In this document: piece after piece, positions 16,120-24,748 of the stretch
How the letters are laid out: every line of letters starts with the position of its first letter
Numbering within the stretch: the first letter of the stretch is position 1
Origin: Sanyastnella coralliicola
GTDB taxonomy: Bacteria > Bacteroidota > Bacteroidia > Flavobacteriales_D > Sanyastnellaceae
Assembly: GCF_030845195.1 (NCBI RefSeq)
Contig: NZ_CP132543.1
Coordinates: forward strand, 1,691,501-1,755,500
Length of the DNA stretch: 64,000 nucleotides
Direction: 5' to 3'
The notes under the pieces: generated by a model
Database searches by the model: none
Told to the model about the DNA's origin: nothing
What the model saw: only the letters and a program-made list of their open reading frames with translations
Made by a program: the position numbers and the translations under genes

Positions 16120-16486
16120 TCGAATACTTTCCACCGCCCATCAAGAACGACGCTAGGTATCCGATAAGATAGAGCGCTGCCAACTCCTTCTTTGCCCATG
16201 GATCTCCCCCGTGAACAATGAACATGGCTACAATCATGGTCACCCCTAACAACGCGGCTGCGATACGCGTGTAGTAACCTAGAACCAATGCGATGGCGCA
16301 AATGAGCTCAGTGAAGATGGCAAGAACCAAGGTGGCAGGTTCACCAATACCAATAGGGTCAGCGAATTTGATCTTATCAAAGCCTCCAAGCAGTTTCTCT
16401 GCCTTTTGCACACCGTGAACAAGCATGGCTGCACCGAACCCAAGTCGAAGGATCAATGCTACGATATCTGGATAGCTCTTTTTCAT
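16109..16486 (-). CDS. DoxX family membrane protein
   Basis: 125 residues with four hydrophobic helices (ALILRLGFGAAMLVHG, PATLVLAIFTELICAIALVL, RIAAALLGVTMIVAMFIV, ELAALYLIGYLASFL) and the DoxX hallmarks RLGFGAAMLVHGVQKA and the HGGDPW loop. DoxX-type proteins are linked to quinone or thiosulfate redox chemistry and, in other lineages, to oxidative-stress complexes. It follows the DUF4340 gene with a 4-bp overlap, so it is the tail of the gld-linked transcript. Confidence 0.88.
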   Translation of the reverse strand: MKKSYPDIVALILRLGFGAAMLVHGVQKAEKLLGGFDKIKFADPIGIGEPATLVLAIFTELICAIALVLGYYTRIAAALLGVTMIVAMFIVHGGDPWAKKELAALYLIGYLASFLMGGGKYSITK

Positions 16487-17556
16487 GGTGCAATGGCTTG
16501 GTATCCAGCACCAGAATTAGGACTAGGTGCAAATGCTCCAATCGGACGAAGCAAGGCATTGAATACAAATGTCTGAATCAAAGTCACCTCACTTCCTTTG
16601 ACCACTCCATACATACGAGACTCATCCCACTTCGGAAGGTTTCCATTGGCATCAGGAACTTGAGCAGTCCCAGCAATCGGCTGCTTGTAGTAGATGTCAA
16701 TCTTCTTGCGATTTCCTGAATTCTCTAGCACGCTCAAGGTGAAAGCCGGATTGGTGTTCAACAAGCTATCTTCTTGAGACTCCGTCAGGTGAGACATGTA
16801 GGTCTCAACGTGCACTTTCTTGTAAAGCAAGAGGTAATTCTTAACGGCCAAGGTGTCGAACAGGGGAACATCGCGCTGCAGCAACTCGCTGTGGAGTTTC
16901 AAATCGTTTCCACCGTTATACTTGATGGTGAAAGACAACTCAGGAGATTCATGGTGTTGCACCGTCACCTCACTGATATCTAGTTCAGGGTAATCGAATA
17001 CACCAGTATATCGCCAATCATTCTCATCCGTGAAGAAGCGTGTACTCAAGAATCCAGTGAATCCTTCCATGTGTGTAATGAATGGTTCTGAAGATCGTCC
17101 GTCTTCAGGAGTCTCTAGAAGCATGTAGGTTCCCGTGTGATCTTGAGTAGCATTCCCGACGATGTAGGTTTTAGATAGCTGTCCGTTTTCATAGATCTCT
17201 ACCTTCTTACCTCCAGATGACAATAGGCGGATAACGTTATCACGTGCGGCTTCTGGCACGGTAGATTTTACTCCAATGCGAGTGAACGTCTTCAGAAGCA
17301 GGTCCACAGCATCCTTTCGTGCTTTGTACTTGCCATTTAGATCCCAGTAGCGGCTATCTGCGTCGCGCTCCAGTGTAATGGTGCGTTCGTGCACATCAGC
17401 GATAAAGATCTTATCCACCTGAGAGGTATCCGCGATAGCGAAATCCGTCAGCGCATTCTTTGACATGGAAGACTGCCCGTCATTCATGTACCACATCACT
17501 CCTGCTCCTAGCGTCAAGGCTACGAGTATCAATAAAAGACGAAGGTTCTTACGCAT
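16483..17556 (-). CDS. DUF4340 domain protein, gld-linked
   Basis: 357 residues: an N-terminal membrane anchor (LRLLLILVALTLGAGVMWYM) and then a large periplasmic beta-rich region. That region includes the DUF4340 hallmarks of a repeated TITLERDADSRYWDLNG-like start, a VEIYENGQLSKTYIVG stretch and an RFFTDENDWRYTGVFDYP segment. DUF4340 proteins commonly follow a GldG-like subunit in auxiliary ABC systems. It overlaps gldG by 8 bp, so it is translationally coupled and likely works with the transporter at the inner membrane. Exact role unknown. Confidence 0.82.
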   Translation of the reverse strand: MRKNLRLLLILVALTLGAGVMWYMNDGQSSMSKNALTDFAIADTSQVDKIFIADVHERTITLERDADSRYWDLNGKYKARKDAVDLLLKTFTRIGVKSTVPEAARDNVIRLLSSGGKKVEIYENGQLSKTYIVGNATQDHTGTYMLLETPEDGRSSEPFITHMEGFTGFLSTRFFTDENDWRYTGVFDYPELDISEVTVQHHESPELSFTIKYNGGNDLKLHSELLQRDVPLFDTLAVKNYLLLYKKVHVETYMSHLTESQEDSLLNTNPAFTLSVLENSGNRKKIDIYYKQPIAGTAQVPDANGNLPKWDESRMYGVVKGSEVTLIQTFVFNALLRPIGAFAPSPNSGAGYQAIAP

Positions 17557-19306
17557 ATTTCTCAGTATAACGACGCTTTCTCATCCACATCAGAACCATT
17601 CCCGCGATAGCGATAACTAACAGCGGACCAGCAACATTCAATACTTGAATTAAGCCGCGATTGTCTTTTATGGATTCAGCGTCTAGCTTTCTCAGCTCAA
17701 TCGTACGCGAACGGATGCTGATCATTTCAGGATCATCCAGCAGGTAGTTGATTGCATTGAGAAGGAAATCTTTATTGTCGTACACTACTTTGCGAGCGTA
17801 GCGATCATATCCTAGTGGTAGCGGTGCAAAGCCACCTTCCACTGGCATGAATTTGTTGCGACCGATATCACCATCGGCAACCACAATCATACGCGTTGGC
17901 AAACTTGTTTCACGGAAGGCGAAGTTAGGATCACGCACGAGTGTATCAGCCAATCTCCCTTTGAAGTTACTTGTGAACTCCCCTTCTAGCAAGGCCGCTA
18001 GCGGGAATGATTCATGAGGTCCGTTGCGGAAATAATCAATATCAAAGTCTACAATCGCTGGATTCACCCTTACTGGGGCTTTGCGCTCAAGCGAAAGTTC
18101 ACTGGAAGCCAGCAGTACCGTCTTTTCAACTTGAGGGTTATTCCCAACCAAGCTCAATGAAGAGGTGAAGTCAAAGTGAATCGGATCTAAGTTTGTACAA
18201 ATCGGGTGTGCGTTAGCATCAGGAATCACCACTGGCGCGAAATACCAGTTCTGAAGCTGCATGTTGCGCTGGTTCCCAAGCGGACCTCCATCCAAAAGGA
18301 TTGGAGCACACTGGTAGTCAATGATCAGGTTGCGGTTGATACGAACGCCATAGTCGAAGAGCATGTCGTACAAGCCCATTTCATTGGTATTCGCTAGGGC
18401 TTGCTGATTTACTCGAAGGCTATCAAGGTCAGTTATGATCGGGTCAATCATCCAAAGCACCGCACCTCCGTTCATGATGAACTGATCAAGGATAATCTTA
18501 TCACCTCTTGAGAATGCGCTATCTGGTTTAGCTACGATGAGAAGATCATAACGGTTGGTGCGTTCTGGAGCAGTTTCAACTTTGTCGCTCAAGGCGTTCA
18601 CTCTGCCACCGATCTCAACACGCTCGACGTCGTAATCATCTTTCAAGGTCTCAACAAGATCAGCCGTCTCGATTGGCAATAGCTCGTCATGTCCTTCTAA
18701 AACACCAATAGCCGGACGATCGTCGCGCATCAGCATTCGCAGCTTGGAAGCGAACTCATACTCGATGTTGTTGATCGAAGAATTCACCATTTCATCCGTT
18801 GGCTCAGGCGACTGGCTATTGAACAACTGAACAGTGATCTCCTTCCCTTTATAGGTCATTATTGCACCTGGCCAGATGTTCTGGTAGTTGTTTACACCAT
18901 TCTCTTCGTAGGCGATGCGGGTGAACTGAAGTCCTTGTTCATAGAGTGCTTCTTCGTTCTCACCAATCGTCTGGTCATCTTCAGATGCGTAGATATCAAT
19001 GAATTCGTACTCGATATTGCCGTTAGCGAAATCATCGAATTCGTCAAGGCGTTCACGAATCGCTTTCTGTAGGCGCTTGAAACGCGCTGGGAAATCTCCA
19101 TCAAGGTAACAACGGATGTAGACCGTTTCCTCGAGCGAGCCAAGCATTTGCTCCGTTGATTCCGTGAGTGTGTGACGCTTCTCTTCGGTCAAGTCAATCT
19201 TAGCAAAAGCAAAGCTTGAAGCAAAACCAATCACTACCAGAATGGCAAGGCTCAACAGAAGCTGCACCAAGTCGTTTCGGCGGTATGTCTTCTTGTGTTC
19301 TACCAT
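17549..19306 (-). CDS. gldG: Gliding-motility ABC transporter auxiliary protein GldG
   Basis: 585 residues with one N-terminal membrane helix (LVQLLLSLAILVVIGFASSF), a large periplasmic domain and a C-terminal helix (LNVAGPLLVIAIAGMVLMWM) followed by a basic tail. The order KIDLTEEKRHTLTEST, VYIRCYLDGDFPARFKRLQK, GVLEGHDELLP and MNGGAVLWMIDP is that of GldG. With GldF and the ATPase GldA (not in this window) it forms an ABC complex required for gliding in Flavobacterium johnsoniae. It overlaps both gldF and the DUF4340 gene. Confidence 0.93.
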   Translation of the reverse strand: MVEHKKTYRRNDLVQLLLSLAILVVIGFASSFAFAKIDLTEEKRHTLTESTEQMLGSLEETVYIRCYLDGDFPARFKRLQKAIRERLDEFDDFANGNIEYEFIDIYASEDDQTIGENEEALYEQGLQFTRIAYEENGVNNYQNIWPGAIMTYKGKEITVQLFNSQSPEPTDEMVNSSINNIEYEFASKLRMLMRDDRPAIGVLEGHDELLPIETADLVETLKDDYDVERVEIGGRVNALSDKVETAPERTNRYDLLIVAKPDSAFSRGDKIILDQFIMNGGAVLWMIDPIITDLDSLRVNQQALANTNEMGLYDMLFDYGVRINRNLIIDYQCAPILLDGGPLGNQRNMQLQNWYFAPVVIPDANAHPICTNLDPIHFDFTSSLSLVGNNPQVEKTVLLASSELSLERKAPVRVNPAIVDFDIDYFRNGPHESFPLAALLEGEFTSNFKGRLADTLVRDPNFAFRETSLPTRMIVVADGDIGRNKFMPVEGGFAPLPLGYDRYARKVVYDNKDFLLNAINYLLDDPEMISIRSRTIELRKLDAESIKDNRGLIQVLNVAGPLLVIAIAGMVLMWMRKRRYTEKYA

Positions 19307-20031
19307 CTTCTGCTTTGTAAAACTGTTCGTGAAGCAAATAGAAAGAGTGCGGTCAGAATACCGAAGTAGACCACATCTCGTGAATCCACCAAGCCTCGAG
19401 AAAGGCTTTTATAGTGATCATTCATTCCCAGAGCAATCACTGTATCGTCTAGTGGACCAAATAGATCAAAGCTCCCAAGAGATTCGAAACCGATAAACAT
19501 GAAGAAGCAAATCAGCGCTGAAACCAAGAAGGATACAATCTGATTTGGTGTAATCGCAGAAGTGAAAATCCCAATACTGACATAGGCGCTACCGAGCAGC
19601 AAGAGCCCGATGTAAGAGCCCCACGTCCCCCCGCTATCTACGTTCCCCACAGGATTCCCAATGAAATGAACCGTTAGGAAGTACACCAATGTTGGAAGCA
19701 GGCTGATCAAAACCAGCATCACGCCTCCTAAATATTTCGCAAGTACAATTTGCATATCGCTAAGCGGACGAGTTAAGAGCAACTCAATCGTTCCGGTTCT
19801 TTTCTCTTCTGAGAAACTGCGCATGGTGATGGCAGGAATCAAGAACATAAAGACCCAAGGGGCGATAAAGAAAAGGGTATCGAGGTTAGATAGACCAACG
19901 TCCAAGGTGTTCCATTGTCCAGGGAAAATCCACATGAACAGAGACACCAAGAGTAAGAACACGGCGATTACAACGTAACCGATGAGTGAACTCAGGAAGG
20001 AACGGATCTCTTTCTTTAGTAGTGCAAGCAT
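19300..20031 (-). CDS. gldF: Gliding-motility ABC transporter permease GldF
   Basis: A 243-residue ABC-2 type permease with six hydrophobic segments, starting MLALLKKEIRSFLSSLIGY. The cytoplasmic loop ITMRSFSEEKRTGTIELLLT, conserved in GldF and NosY-like permeases, contacts the ATPase. I prefer the ATG at 20031 over one six codons upstream, because the family starts at this point. Next to gldG with a 7-bp overlap. Upstream lie an ABM gene and a SAM hydrolase-like gene in the same direction, an order I recall as common around gldFG in Flavobacteriia. Confidence 0.93.
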   Translation of the reverse strand: MLALLKKEIRSFLSSLIGYVVIAVFLLLVSLFMWIFPGQWNTLDVGLSNLDTLFFIAPWVFMFLIPAITMRSFSEEKRTGTIELLLTRPLSDMQIVLAKYLGGVMLVLISLLPTLVYFLTVHFIGNPVGNVDSGGTWGSYIGLLLLGSAYVSIGIFTSAITPNQIVSFLVSALICFFMFIGFESLGSFDLFGPLDDTVIALGMNDHYKSLSRGLVDSRDVVYFGILTALFLFASRTVLQSRRW

Positions 20032-20148
20032 TACAGGTGGTTCATGCAAAATTAAGGTAAACTCTGGGCTTACCCGGTTTCAAATTCTTCAGTTTTTCAC
20101 AGTTCAACGGGTATTCTTAGGATTTATTCCCAAGACCCTTTGTTGTGC

Positions 20149-20457
20149 TCAGTTCACTTCATTCTTCCCAGGAACAACCATTTGCTCTGTGGTCCACGCC
20201 TCAGGCTTGGCATCGAAGTGTTTCTTCGTTAAAGGCCAGACAGTTTTGAACGTCTCTGAATCGCGGTATGCGTTGAGCTCTTTCTCAGATTCCCAGTAGC
20301 TGTAAGTGAAGAAGGTGTTACCGTCTTTCTGCTGCAGCAACTCAAGGTGCAGGCATCCTGGTTGATTTCGGATATCGCTCTTGAATTTCTCAAAGGTGGT
20401 TAGGAATTCTTCCACGCCCTCTGGGCGGAAGACCATTTTAACGATTCGAACGATCAT
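20149..20457 (-). CDS. Putative quinol monooxygenase (ABM family)
   Basis: 102 residues (MIVRIVKMVFRPEGVEEFLT start) with the complete ABM fold pattern: first strand and helix, NQPGCLHLELLQQ, FFTYSYWESEKELNAYRDSE, and a C-terminal helix around PLTKKHF. This subgroup is annotated as putative quinol monooxygenase. It overlaps the 3' end of the SAM hydrolase-like gene by about 20 bp, so it is co-transcribed with it, about 100 bp ahead of gldF. Confidence 0.87.
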   Translation of the reverse strand: MIVRIVKMVFRPEGVEEFLTTFEKFKSDIRNQPGCLHLELLQQKDGNTFFTYSYWESEKELNAYRDSETFKTVWPLTKKHFDAKPEAWTTEQMVVPGKNEVN

Positions 20458-21250
20458 GGAATACAACTAAGATTAAGTCTCCTTTTTTCAAGCCGAATAA
20501 CTGCGCAGCACCTCCTCCTGATTCTGGAGCGCCTCCCCCAATTCCAATCTCAAGAACACCTGCGCTATTGAATAAGCCCACCTTCTCCCCGTTTGGCACC
20601 TCGTTGTAATGACTAGAGATCTTTTCAATCTTGTGGCGTTCCGTACGAAGGTGAATAGTGAAATCACGACTCTTCCCTACCTCACGGAACATGCTTGAGG
20701 AGATGTCTGTGACCAGATTATCAAAGCGGTCGACGTAAACCACATGCCCACGAATGCTGTCGCCGTCAATGATTGGACGCAGCCTCGTGGCCTCGGTTAC
20801 TGACTCTGCTTGACGGGCAATGACTTCAGGTGTTCCTCCACGCAACAAGTGACAAGCTACTTTGACCAATCGGTGTAGCACCGGAAAGGTTAGAATATCA
20901 CTGTCGTATGGTACGTTAATATCATAAACGGCATCTGGCTGTTTGTCGAAAATAAGGGAGAAAATCCCTCCATCGGCAGCGATGAAATAGTGCCCGTCAT
21001 ATACCGCAATTCGGTGTGGAGTATCGGCAGAATGATCGGCATTTACTCCGATCAAATGCACGGTTCCTCTAGGAAAAACGGAGTATGACTGGCGTAAGTG
21101 AAATGCGGCTTCTGTAACGTTGAACGGCGATACCTCGTGACTAATGTCAACGATCTTCGCTTCGGGCAACTGTGAATACACGGCTCCCTTGACCATAGCT
21201 ACGTATGGATCAGCAGTTCCAAAATCAGATATAAATGTGAGGATCGCCAT
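20438..21250 (-). CDS. SAM hydroxide adenosyltransferase (SAM hydrolase-like, DUF62)
   Basis: A 270-residue protein with the family start ILTFISDFGTADPYVAMVKG, the nucleoside-binding VDISHEVSPFNV, the GVNADHS segment and FIAADGGIFSLIF. Members hydrolyse S-adenosylmethionine to adenosine and methionine; related fluorinases and chlorinases use halide. The lack of the fluorinase-specific extra loop fits a hydrolase. First gene of the minus-strand run ABM-gldF-gldG-DUF4340-doxX, divergent from phoH. Confidence 0.9.
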   Translation of the reverse strand: MAILTFISDFGTADPYVAMVKGAVYSQLPEAKIVDISHEVSPFNVTEAAFHLRQSYSVFPRGTVHLIGVNADHSADTPHRIAVYDGHYFIAADGGIFSLIFDKQPDAVYDINVPYDSDILTFPVLHRLVKVACHLLRGGTPEVIARQAESVTEATRLRPIIDGDSIRGHVVYVDRFDNLVTDISSSMFREVGKSRDFTIHLRTERHKIEKISSHYNEVPNGEKVGLFNSAGVLEIGIGGGAPESGGGAAQLFGLKKGDLILVVFHDRSNR

Positions 21251-21356
21251 TTCTTTTCCGTCGCTGACAAAGGTGCAAATTCCATGGGCTTTTCCTTACT
21301 TTGCAGCCACCGAAAAACGAACAGTTCAGGGTCAAAAAAATTAATAACGATCTGTA

Positions 21357-22379
21357 TTGGACCAAGAGAAAGAAATTTCAATCCCCTTAGTTGATCCTTT
21401 GGTGTTGTTTGGAGCAAACAATTCCAAGTTCAAACTTATTAAGTCATACTTCCCGAAACTCAAGATTGTAGCGCGAGGAAGCAAAGTCAAGGTGCTCGGC
21501 GCACCCGAAGAAATTGAGCGCTTTGAAAAGAAGCTCGAGCTCGTTTTGTGGCATATCGAAAAGTACCAGCGACTCACCGAAAGAAATATTGAACGCCTGA
21601 TGCAGGCCGATAACGAAGAGGTGAAAAACCGCGCGAAAGACGAAGATGTGCTGGTTTACGGACCTGGAGGTATCAAAGTCACGGCAAGAACTCCCAATCA
21701 ACGACGCCTCGTAAAGGCCGTTGAAGACAATGATATGGTCTTTGCGATCGGTCCGGCCGGTACTGGTAAGACATACACCGCAGTTGCGCTCGCTGTTCGT
21801 GCCTTGAAAGAAAAGGAAGTACGACGAATTATCCTCACACGTCCTGCTGTTGAAGCCGGAGAGAACCTCGGTTTCCTGCCAGGAGATTTGAAAGAAAAGC
21901 TAGACCCGTACATGCAGCCTTTGTATGACGGTCTGACAGATATGCTGCCTTACGAAAAGGTGGCCGATTACATTGAGAAGGGCGTTATTGAGGTGGCTCC
22001 CCTCGCCTTCATGCGTGGACGTACGCTCGACAAGGCCTTCGTCATTCTCGATGAGGCGCAGAATGCCACGGTATCTCAGATGAAAATGTTCTTGACCCGC
22101 ATGGGACAAAGCGCCAAGTTCATTATCACTGGAGACGTATCCCAGGTCGACCTTCCACGTAAACAGCCTTCTGGTTTGTTACGCGCGGTGAAGATTCTCG
22201 ACAACAAAGAAGGCATCTCCATCATCCGTCTTGGAGGTGAAGATATCATTCGCCACAAGCTGGTAACGATGGTTATCAACGCCTTCGAACACGACGAGAA
22301 GGAACGAGAGGCCTACCGTGAAGCAAAGAAGCAAGAGAAGAAAGAAGCGAACGACGAAAAGAAGAACAATGAAGAGTAA
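21357..22379 (+). CDS. phoH: PhoH family ATPase
   Basis: 340 residues: an N-terminal KH-like region (LDQEKEISIPLVDPLVLFGA onward), then the PhoH NTPase core with the Walker A GPAGTGKTYTA at about residues 133-143 and Walker B FVILDEAQN near 230. PTRMG-like LTRMGQSAKFIITGD follows, and a highly charged lysine/glutamate tail. PhoH proteins are ATPases/helicases linked to RNA metabolism and phosphate stress. The only plausible start is TTG at 21357, since a stop lies 10 bp upstream in frame and the next ATG falls inside conserved sequence. The lipoprotein gene starts inside its 3' end. Confidence 0.92.
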   Translation: MDQEKEISIPLVDPLVLFGANNSKFKLIKSYFPKLKIVARGSKVKVLGAPEEIERFEKKLELVLWHIEKYQRLTERNIERLMQADNEEVKNRAKDEDVLVYGPGGIKVTARTPNQRRLVKAVEDNDMVFAIGPAGTGKTYTAVALAVRALKEKEVRRIILTRPAVEAGENLGFLPGDLKEKLDPYMQPLYDGLTDMLPYEKVADYIEKGVIEVAPLAFMRGRTLDKAFVILDEAQNATVSQMKMFLTRMGQSAKFIITGDVSQVDLPRKQPSGLLRAVKILDNKEGISIIRLGGEDIIRHKLVTMVINAFEHDEKEREAYREAKKQEKKEANDEKKNNEE

Positions 22380-22773
22380 ACTATTCGTTATCAGTATTTT
22401 CGTGTTATTGCTTTCCGCCTGTGGCGGGAAAAAAGAGCTGATCATTGGAGAATGGCAGATGCAAAACTTCCAAGTGAATGATCCCAATGCCGGTAGCAAG
22501 GTGCAAGAGATCATGGTAGAGCTCTCAAAAAGCACACGCTATTCCTTCCTTGAAGACCAGACTTACATTATCTACACACCGAATAATCCGGATGGAAAAG
22601 CAGGTAGTTGGACTGTCGCCGAAGACGGTCAAAATGCCTACATCCTTCAAATGGGAAATGAGCCCAAACAAGTGCTCGCTGTTGAGGAAATCGAACCCGG
22701 TTTGCTCCGCTGCAGCACGAAAACAACCCGTATGGGTGACATTCGTTTCGAACTTAAACTTATTGATGAATGA
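22369..22773 (+). CDS. Lipoprotein, lipocalin-like, between phoH and purC
   Basis: 134 residues with a lipoprotein signal peptide ([20 protein letters not shown], lipid-modified Cys at residue 18) and a short beta-rich domain ([34 protein letters not shown]). This resembles small lipocalin-like lipoproteins of Bacteroidota. The ATG at 22369 overlaps the last 11 bases of phoH and its stop overlaps the purC start (ATGA), so all three genes are translationally coupled. Ligand unknown. Confidence 0.8.
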   Translation: MKSKLFVISIFVLLLSACGGKKELIIGEWQMQNFQVNDPNAGSKVQEIMVELSKSTRYSFLEDQTYIIYTPNNPDGKAGSWTVAEDGQNAYILQMGNEPKQVLAVEEIEPGLLRCSTKTTRMGDIRFELKLIDE

Positions 22774-23717
22774 ACAGTATCTACACTACTGATTTTCAAT
22801 TCAAAGGACAAACTTCAGTTTATCACGGGAAAGTCCGTGACGTTTATTCAATTGGTGAAGATCTACTCGTAATGGTAGCGTCAGATCGCATCTCCGCATT
22901 CGATGTTATCCTGAAGAGAGGTATCCCATTTAAAGGTCAAGTTTTGAATCAACTTGCCAGCTCATTCCTAGATCAAACTTCTGACATCGTTCCCAACTGG
23001 AAGATTGCCAGTCCAGACCCAAATGTCACCGTAGGACATAAGTGCGATGCCTTCCGTGTGGAAATGGTTATTCGCGGCTACTTGACAGGACATGCTTGGA
23101 GAACTTATAAGTCGGGTAAACGCACTCTTTGTGGTGTGACGATGCCTGAAGGCATGAAAGAGCACGATCGCTTTCCAGAACCCATCATTACCCCTGCTAC
23201 TAAAGCAGAAGAAGGACACGATGAAGACATCAGCCGTGAAGAGATCCTAGCTCAAGGCATTGTGGCTGAAGAGTACTACGTGCAACTAGAAGACTACACT
23301 CGCAAGCTTTTTGCTCGAGGTACAGAGATCGCAGCGAAGAACGGACTGATCCTCGTAGACACGAAGTATGAGTTTGGAGTGAAAGATGGGAAGGTGTACT
23401 TAATTGATGAAATTCACACACCAGATTCATCTCGCTACTTCTACGCAGATGGTTACGAGGAGCGTCAAGCGAATGGCGAAGCGCAAAAGCAATTAAGTAA
23501 AGAGTTTGTACGCGAGTGGCTTATGGCTAATGATTTCATGGGGCAAGACGGACAAACGCAGCCAATCATGGATGATGCCTTCGTGGACTCTGTATCCGAC
23601 AGATACATTGAGCTTTTCGAAAAAGTGACAGGAAGCAGTTTTGAAAAGGCTGATCAGAGCCAATTGCTGACAAGAGTCAAGAATAACGTAGATGCTTGGC
23701 TGGAAGCGAATAGCTAA
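22770..23717 (+). CDS. purC: SAICAR synthase (phosphoribosylaminoimidazolesuccinocarboxamide synthase)
   Basis: 315 residues matching the long form of PurC, which joins CAIR and aspartate in purine synthesis. Visible signatures are [13 protein letters not shown] with the ATP loop, [28 protein letters not shown], and [10 protein letters not shown] with [15 protein letters not shown]. Length fits the ~300-residue variant. It ends the phoH-lipoprotein-purC transcript. Confidence 0.96.
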   Translation: MNSIYTTDFQFKGQTSVYHGKVRDVYSIGEDLLVMVASDRISAFDVILKRGIPFKGQVLNQLASSFLDQTSDIVPNWKIASPDPNVTVGHKCDAFRVEMVIRGYLTGHAWRTYKSGKRTLCGVTMPEGMKEHDRFPEPIITPATKAEEGHDEDISREEILAQGIVAEEYYVQLEDYTRKLFARGTEIAAKNGLILVDTKYEFGVKDGKVYLIDEIHTPDSSRYFYADGYEERQANGEAQKQLSKEFVREWLMANDFMGQDGQTQPIMDDAFVDSVSDRYIELFEKVTGSSFEKADQSQLLTRVKNNVDAWLEANS

Positions 23718-23740
23718 CTTTCAGCTATAAAGACGCCACT

Positions 23741-24073
23741 ATGAATATCGATCGACCAGAAACGTGGGAAAAGCATGAGTTCGAAGCATTCGTCATGCTC
23801 ATCGCAGCCCAAGCAGACCTTGAAGTAGAAGTAGAAGAAAAGCAAGTCGTACGCGAACGCGCAGGCGATTCATGGAACGACTTGATCAACGCCTTCCGCT
23901 CTATGAACGATGCTGAACGCATCAACACGGTTATGCAGCTTCGTGACAAATTCCTCAAAACCCCAGAAGACCACGAAAAGCTGAAGAAAGAAGTCCACGA
24001 CGTCTTCCTAGCTGATGATCATTTCTCGGTTGTCGAGCGCGGGATGGAAATGCTACTTAATAAGATGCTATAG
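23741..24073 (+). CDS. Small helical acidic protein of unknown function
   Basis: 110 residues, helical and acidic (EFEAFVMLIAAQADLEVEVE, then HDVFLADDHFSVVERGMEML). The spacing of helices and the acidic stretch recall TerB-like domains, but the similarity is weak and only suggestive. No signal peptide. It lies 23 bp after purC and may be on the same mRNA. Confidence 0.65.
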   Translation: MNIDRPETWEKHEFEAFVMLIAAQADLEVEVEEKQVVRERAGDSWNDLINAFRSMNDAERINTVMQLRDKFLKTPEDHEKLKKEVHDVFLADDHFSVVERGMEMLLNKML

Positions 24074-24145
24074 GCGTAAGGCTTATGGCCTAAGGCTTAA
24101 GCCATATTAAATACTGTCTACAGCATACCGCTTACTGCCTACAGC
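24073..24145. repeat. Intergenic 7-bp-step arrays
   Basis: Two adjacent arrays with a 7-base step fill the gap between convergent genes. The first, 24073-24103, is made of words such as GGCGTAA, GGCTTAT, GGCCTAA and GGCTTAA. The second, 24111-24145, is five words ATACTGT, CTACAGC, ATACCGC, TTACTGC, CTACAGC. Confidence 0.75.
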
Positions 24146-24151
24146 GAAAGC

Positions 24152-24745
24152 TCACTTTCCGAATCTCACACCCCTCGGCTGGTACTTATCTCCATCTACT
24201 GGTTCGCCGATGGTGATCATCTCCATGCCTGGTTTGATGAGCTCTTGTCTGATTTCGTGCGCTAGGCCGTATTGTACCGCTTGTTCTGGACTTAGGGTTG
24301 TGCGATTCACCATATCAGACTCTAGTGACTCTACTGATCTTCCGGTGGTGTCGCTCATGACGCGGGCGATGTTGTGTTGATCAATCTTTACGCTCTTCAG
24401 GTACTCATCGATTTGTTTTTCATCTACTGACAAACCGCCTTTGAGGTTGAGCTTCACGCTGTGAATGAGAAAACGTGAGTGTGGAACTACATAGCGGTTT
24501 GCGCCAGCGCAATAGATCACTACCCCGATAGAGTCTACAGAACCAAAGTTGTAGGTAGATACCGGGACCGGAATTCCCTTAAGGTAGTTGTGTAGTGATA
24601 GTCCGTGGAATACAGACCCTCCTGGTGTTGAAAGTAGTAGGTGAATGTGTGATGTTCCCTTGGTGATGAGTTCATCTACAGATTTGAATAGGCGATCAGC
24701 AGTTTTGTTATTCACTGGCGCCATAAAACGAATCGCTCGTTCCAT
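24152..24745 (-). CDS. ClpP-like serine protease (SDH/crotonase-fold protease)
   Basis: A 197-residue protein of the ClpP superfamily. The substrate-binding strand LLLSTPGGSVFHGLSLHNYL at 37-56 is followed by Ser72 in SVDSIGVVIYCAG, His95 in SRFLIHS and an aspartate candidate Asp144 before NRTTLSPEQAVQYGLAHE, so the catalytic triad is in place. It lacks the N-terminal axial loop and the full length of housekeeping ClpP, so it is a ClpP paralogue of the membrane/phage-prohead-like group rather than the main ClpP. Four bases downstream of the large membrane protein gene, same strand, likely co-transcribed. Confidence 0.82.
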   Translation of the reverse strand: MERAIRFMAPVNNKTADRLFKSVDELITKGTSHIHLLLSTPGGSVFHGLSLHNYLKGIPVPVSTYNFGSVDSIGVVIYCAGANRYVVPHSRFLIHSVKLNLKGGLSVDEKQIDEYLKSVKIDQHNIARVMSDTTGRSVESLESDMVNRTTLSPEQAVQYGLAHEIRQELIKPGMEMITIGEPVDGDKYQPRGVRFGK

Positions 24746-24748
24746 AAT

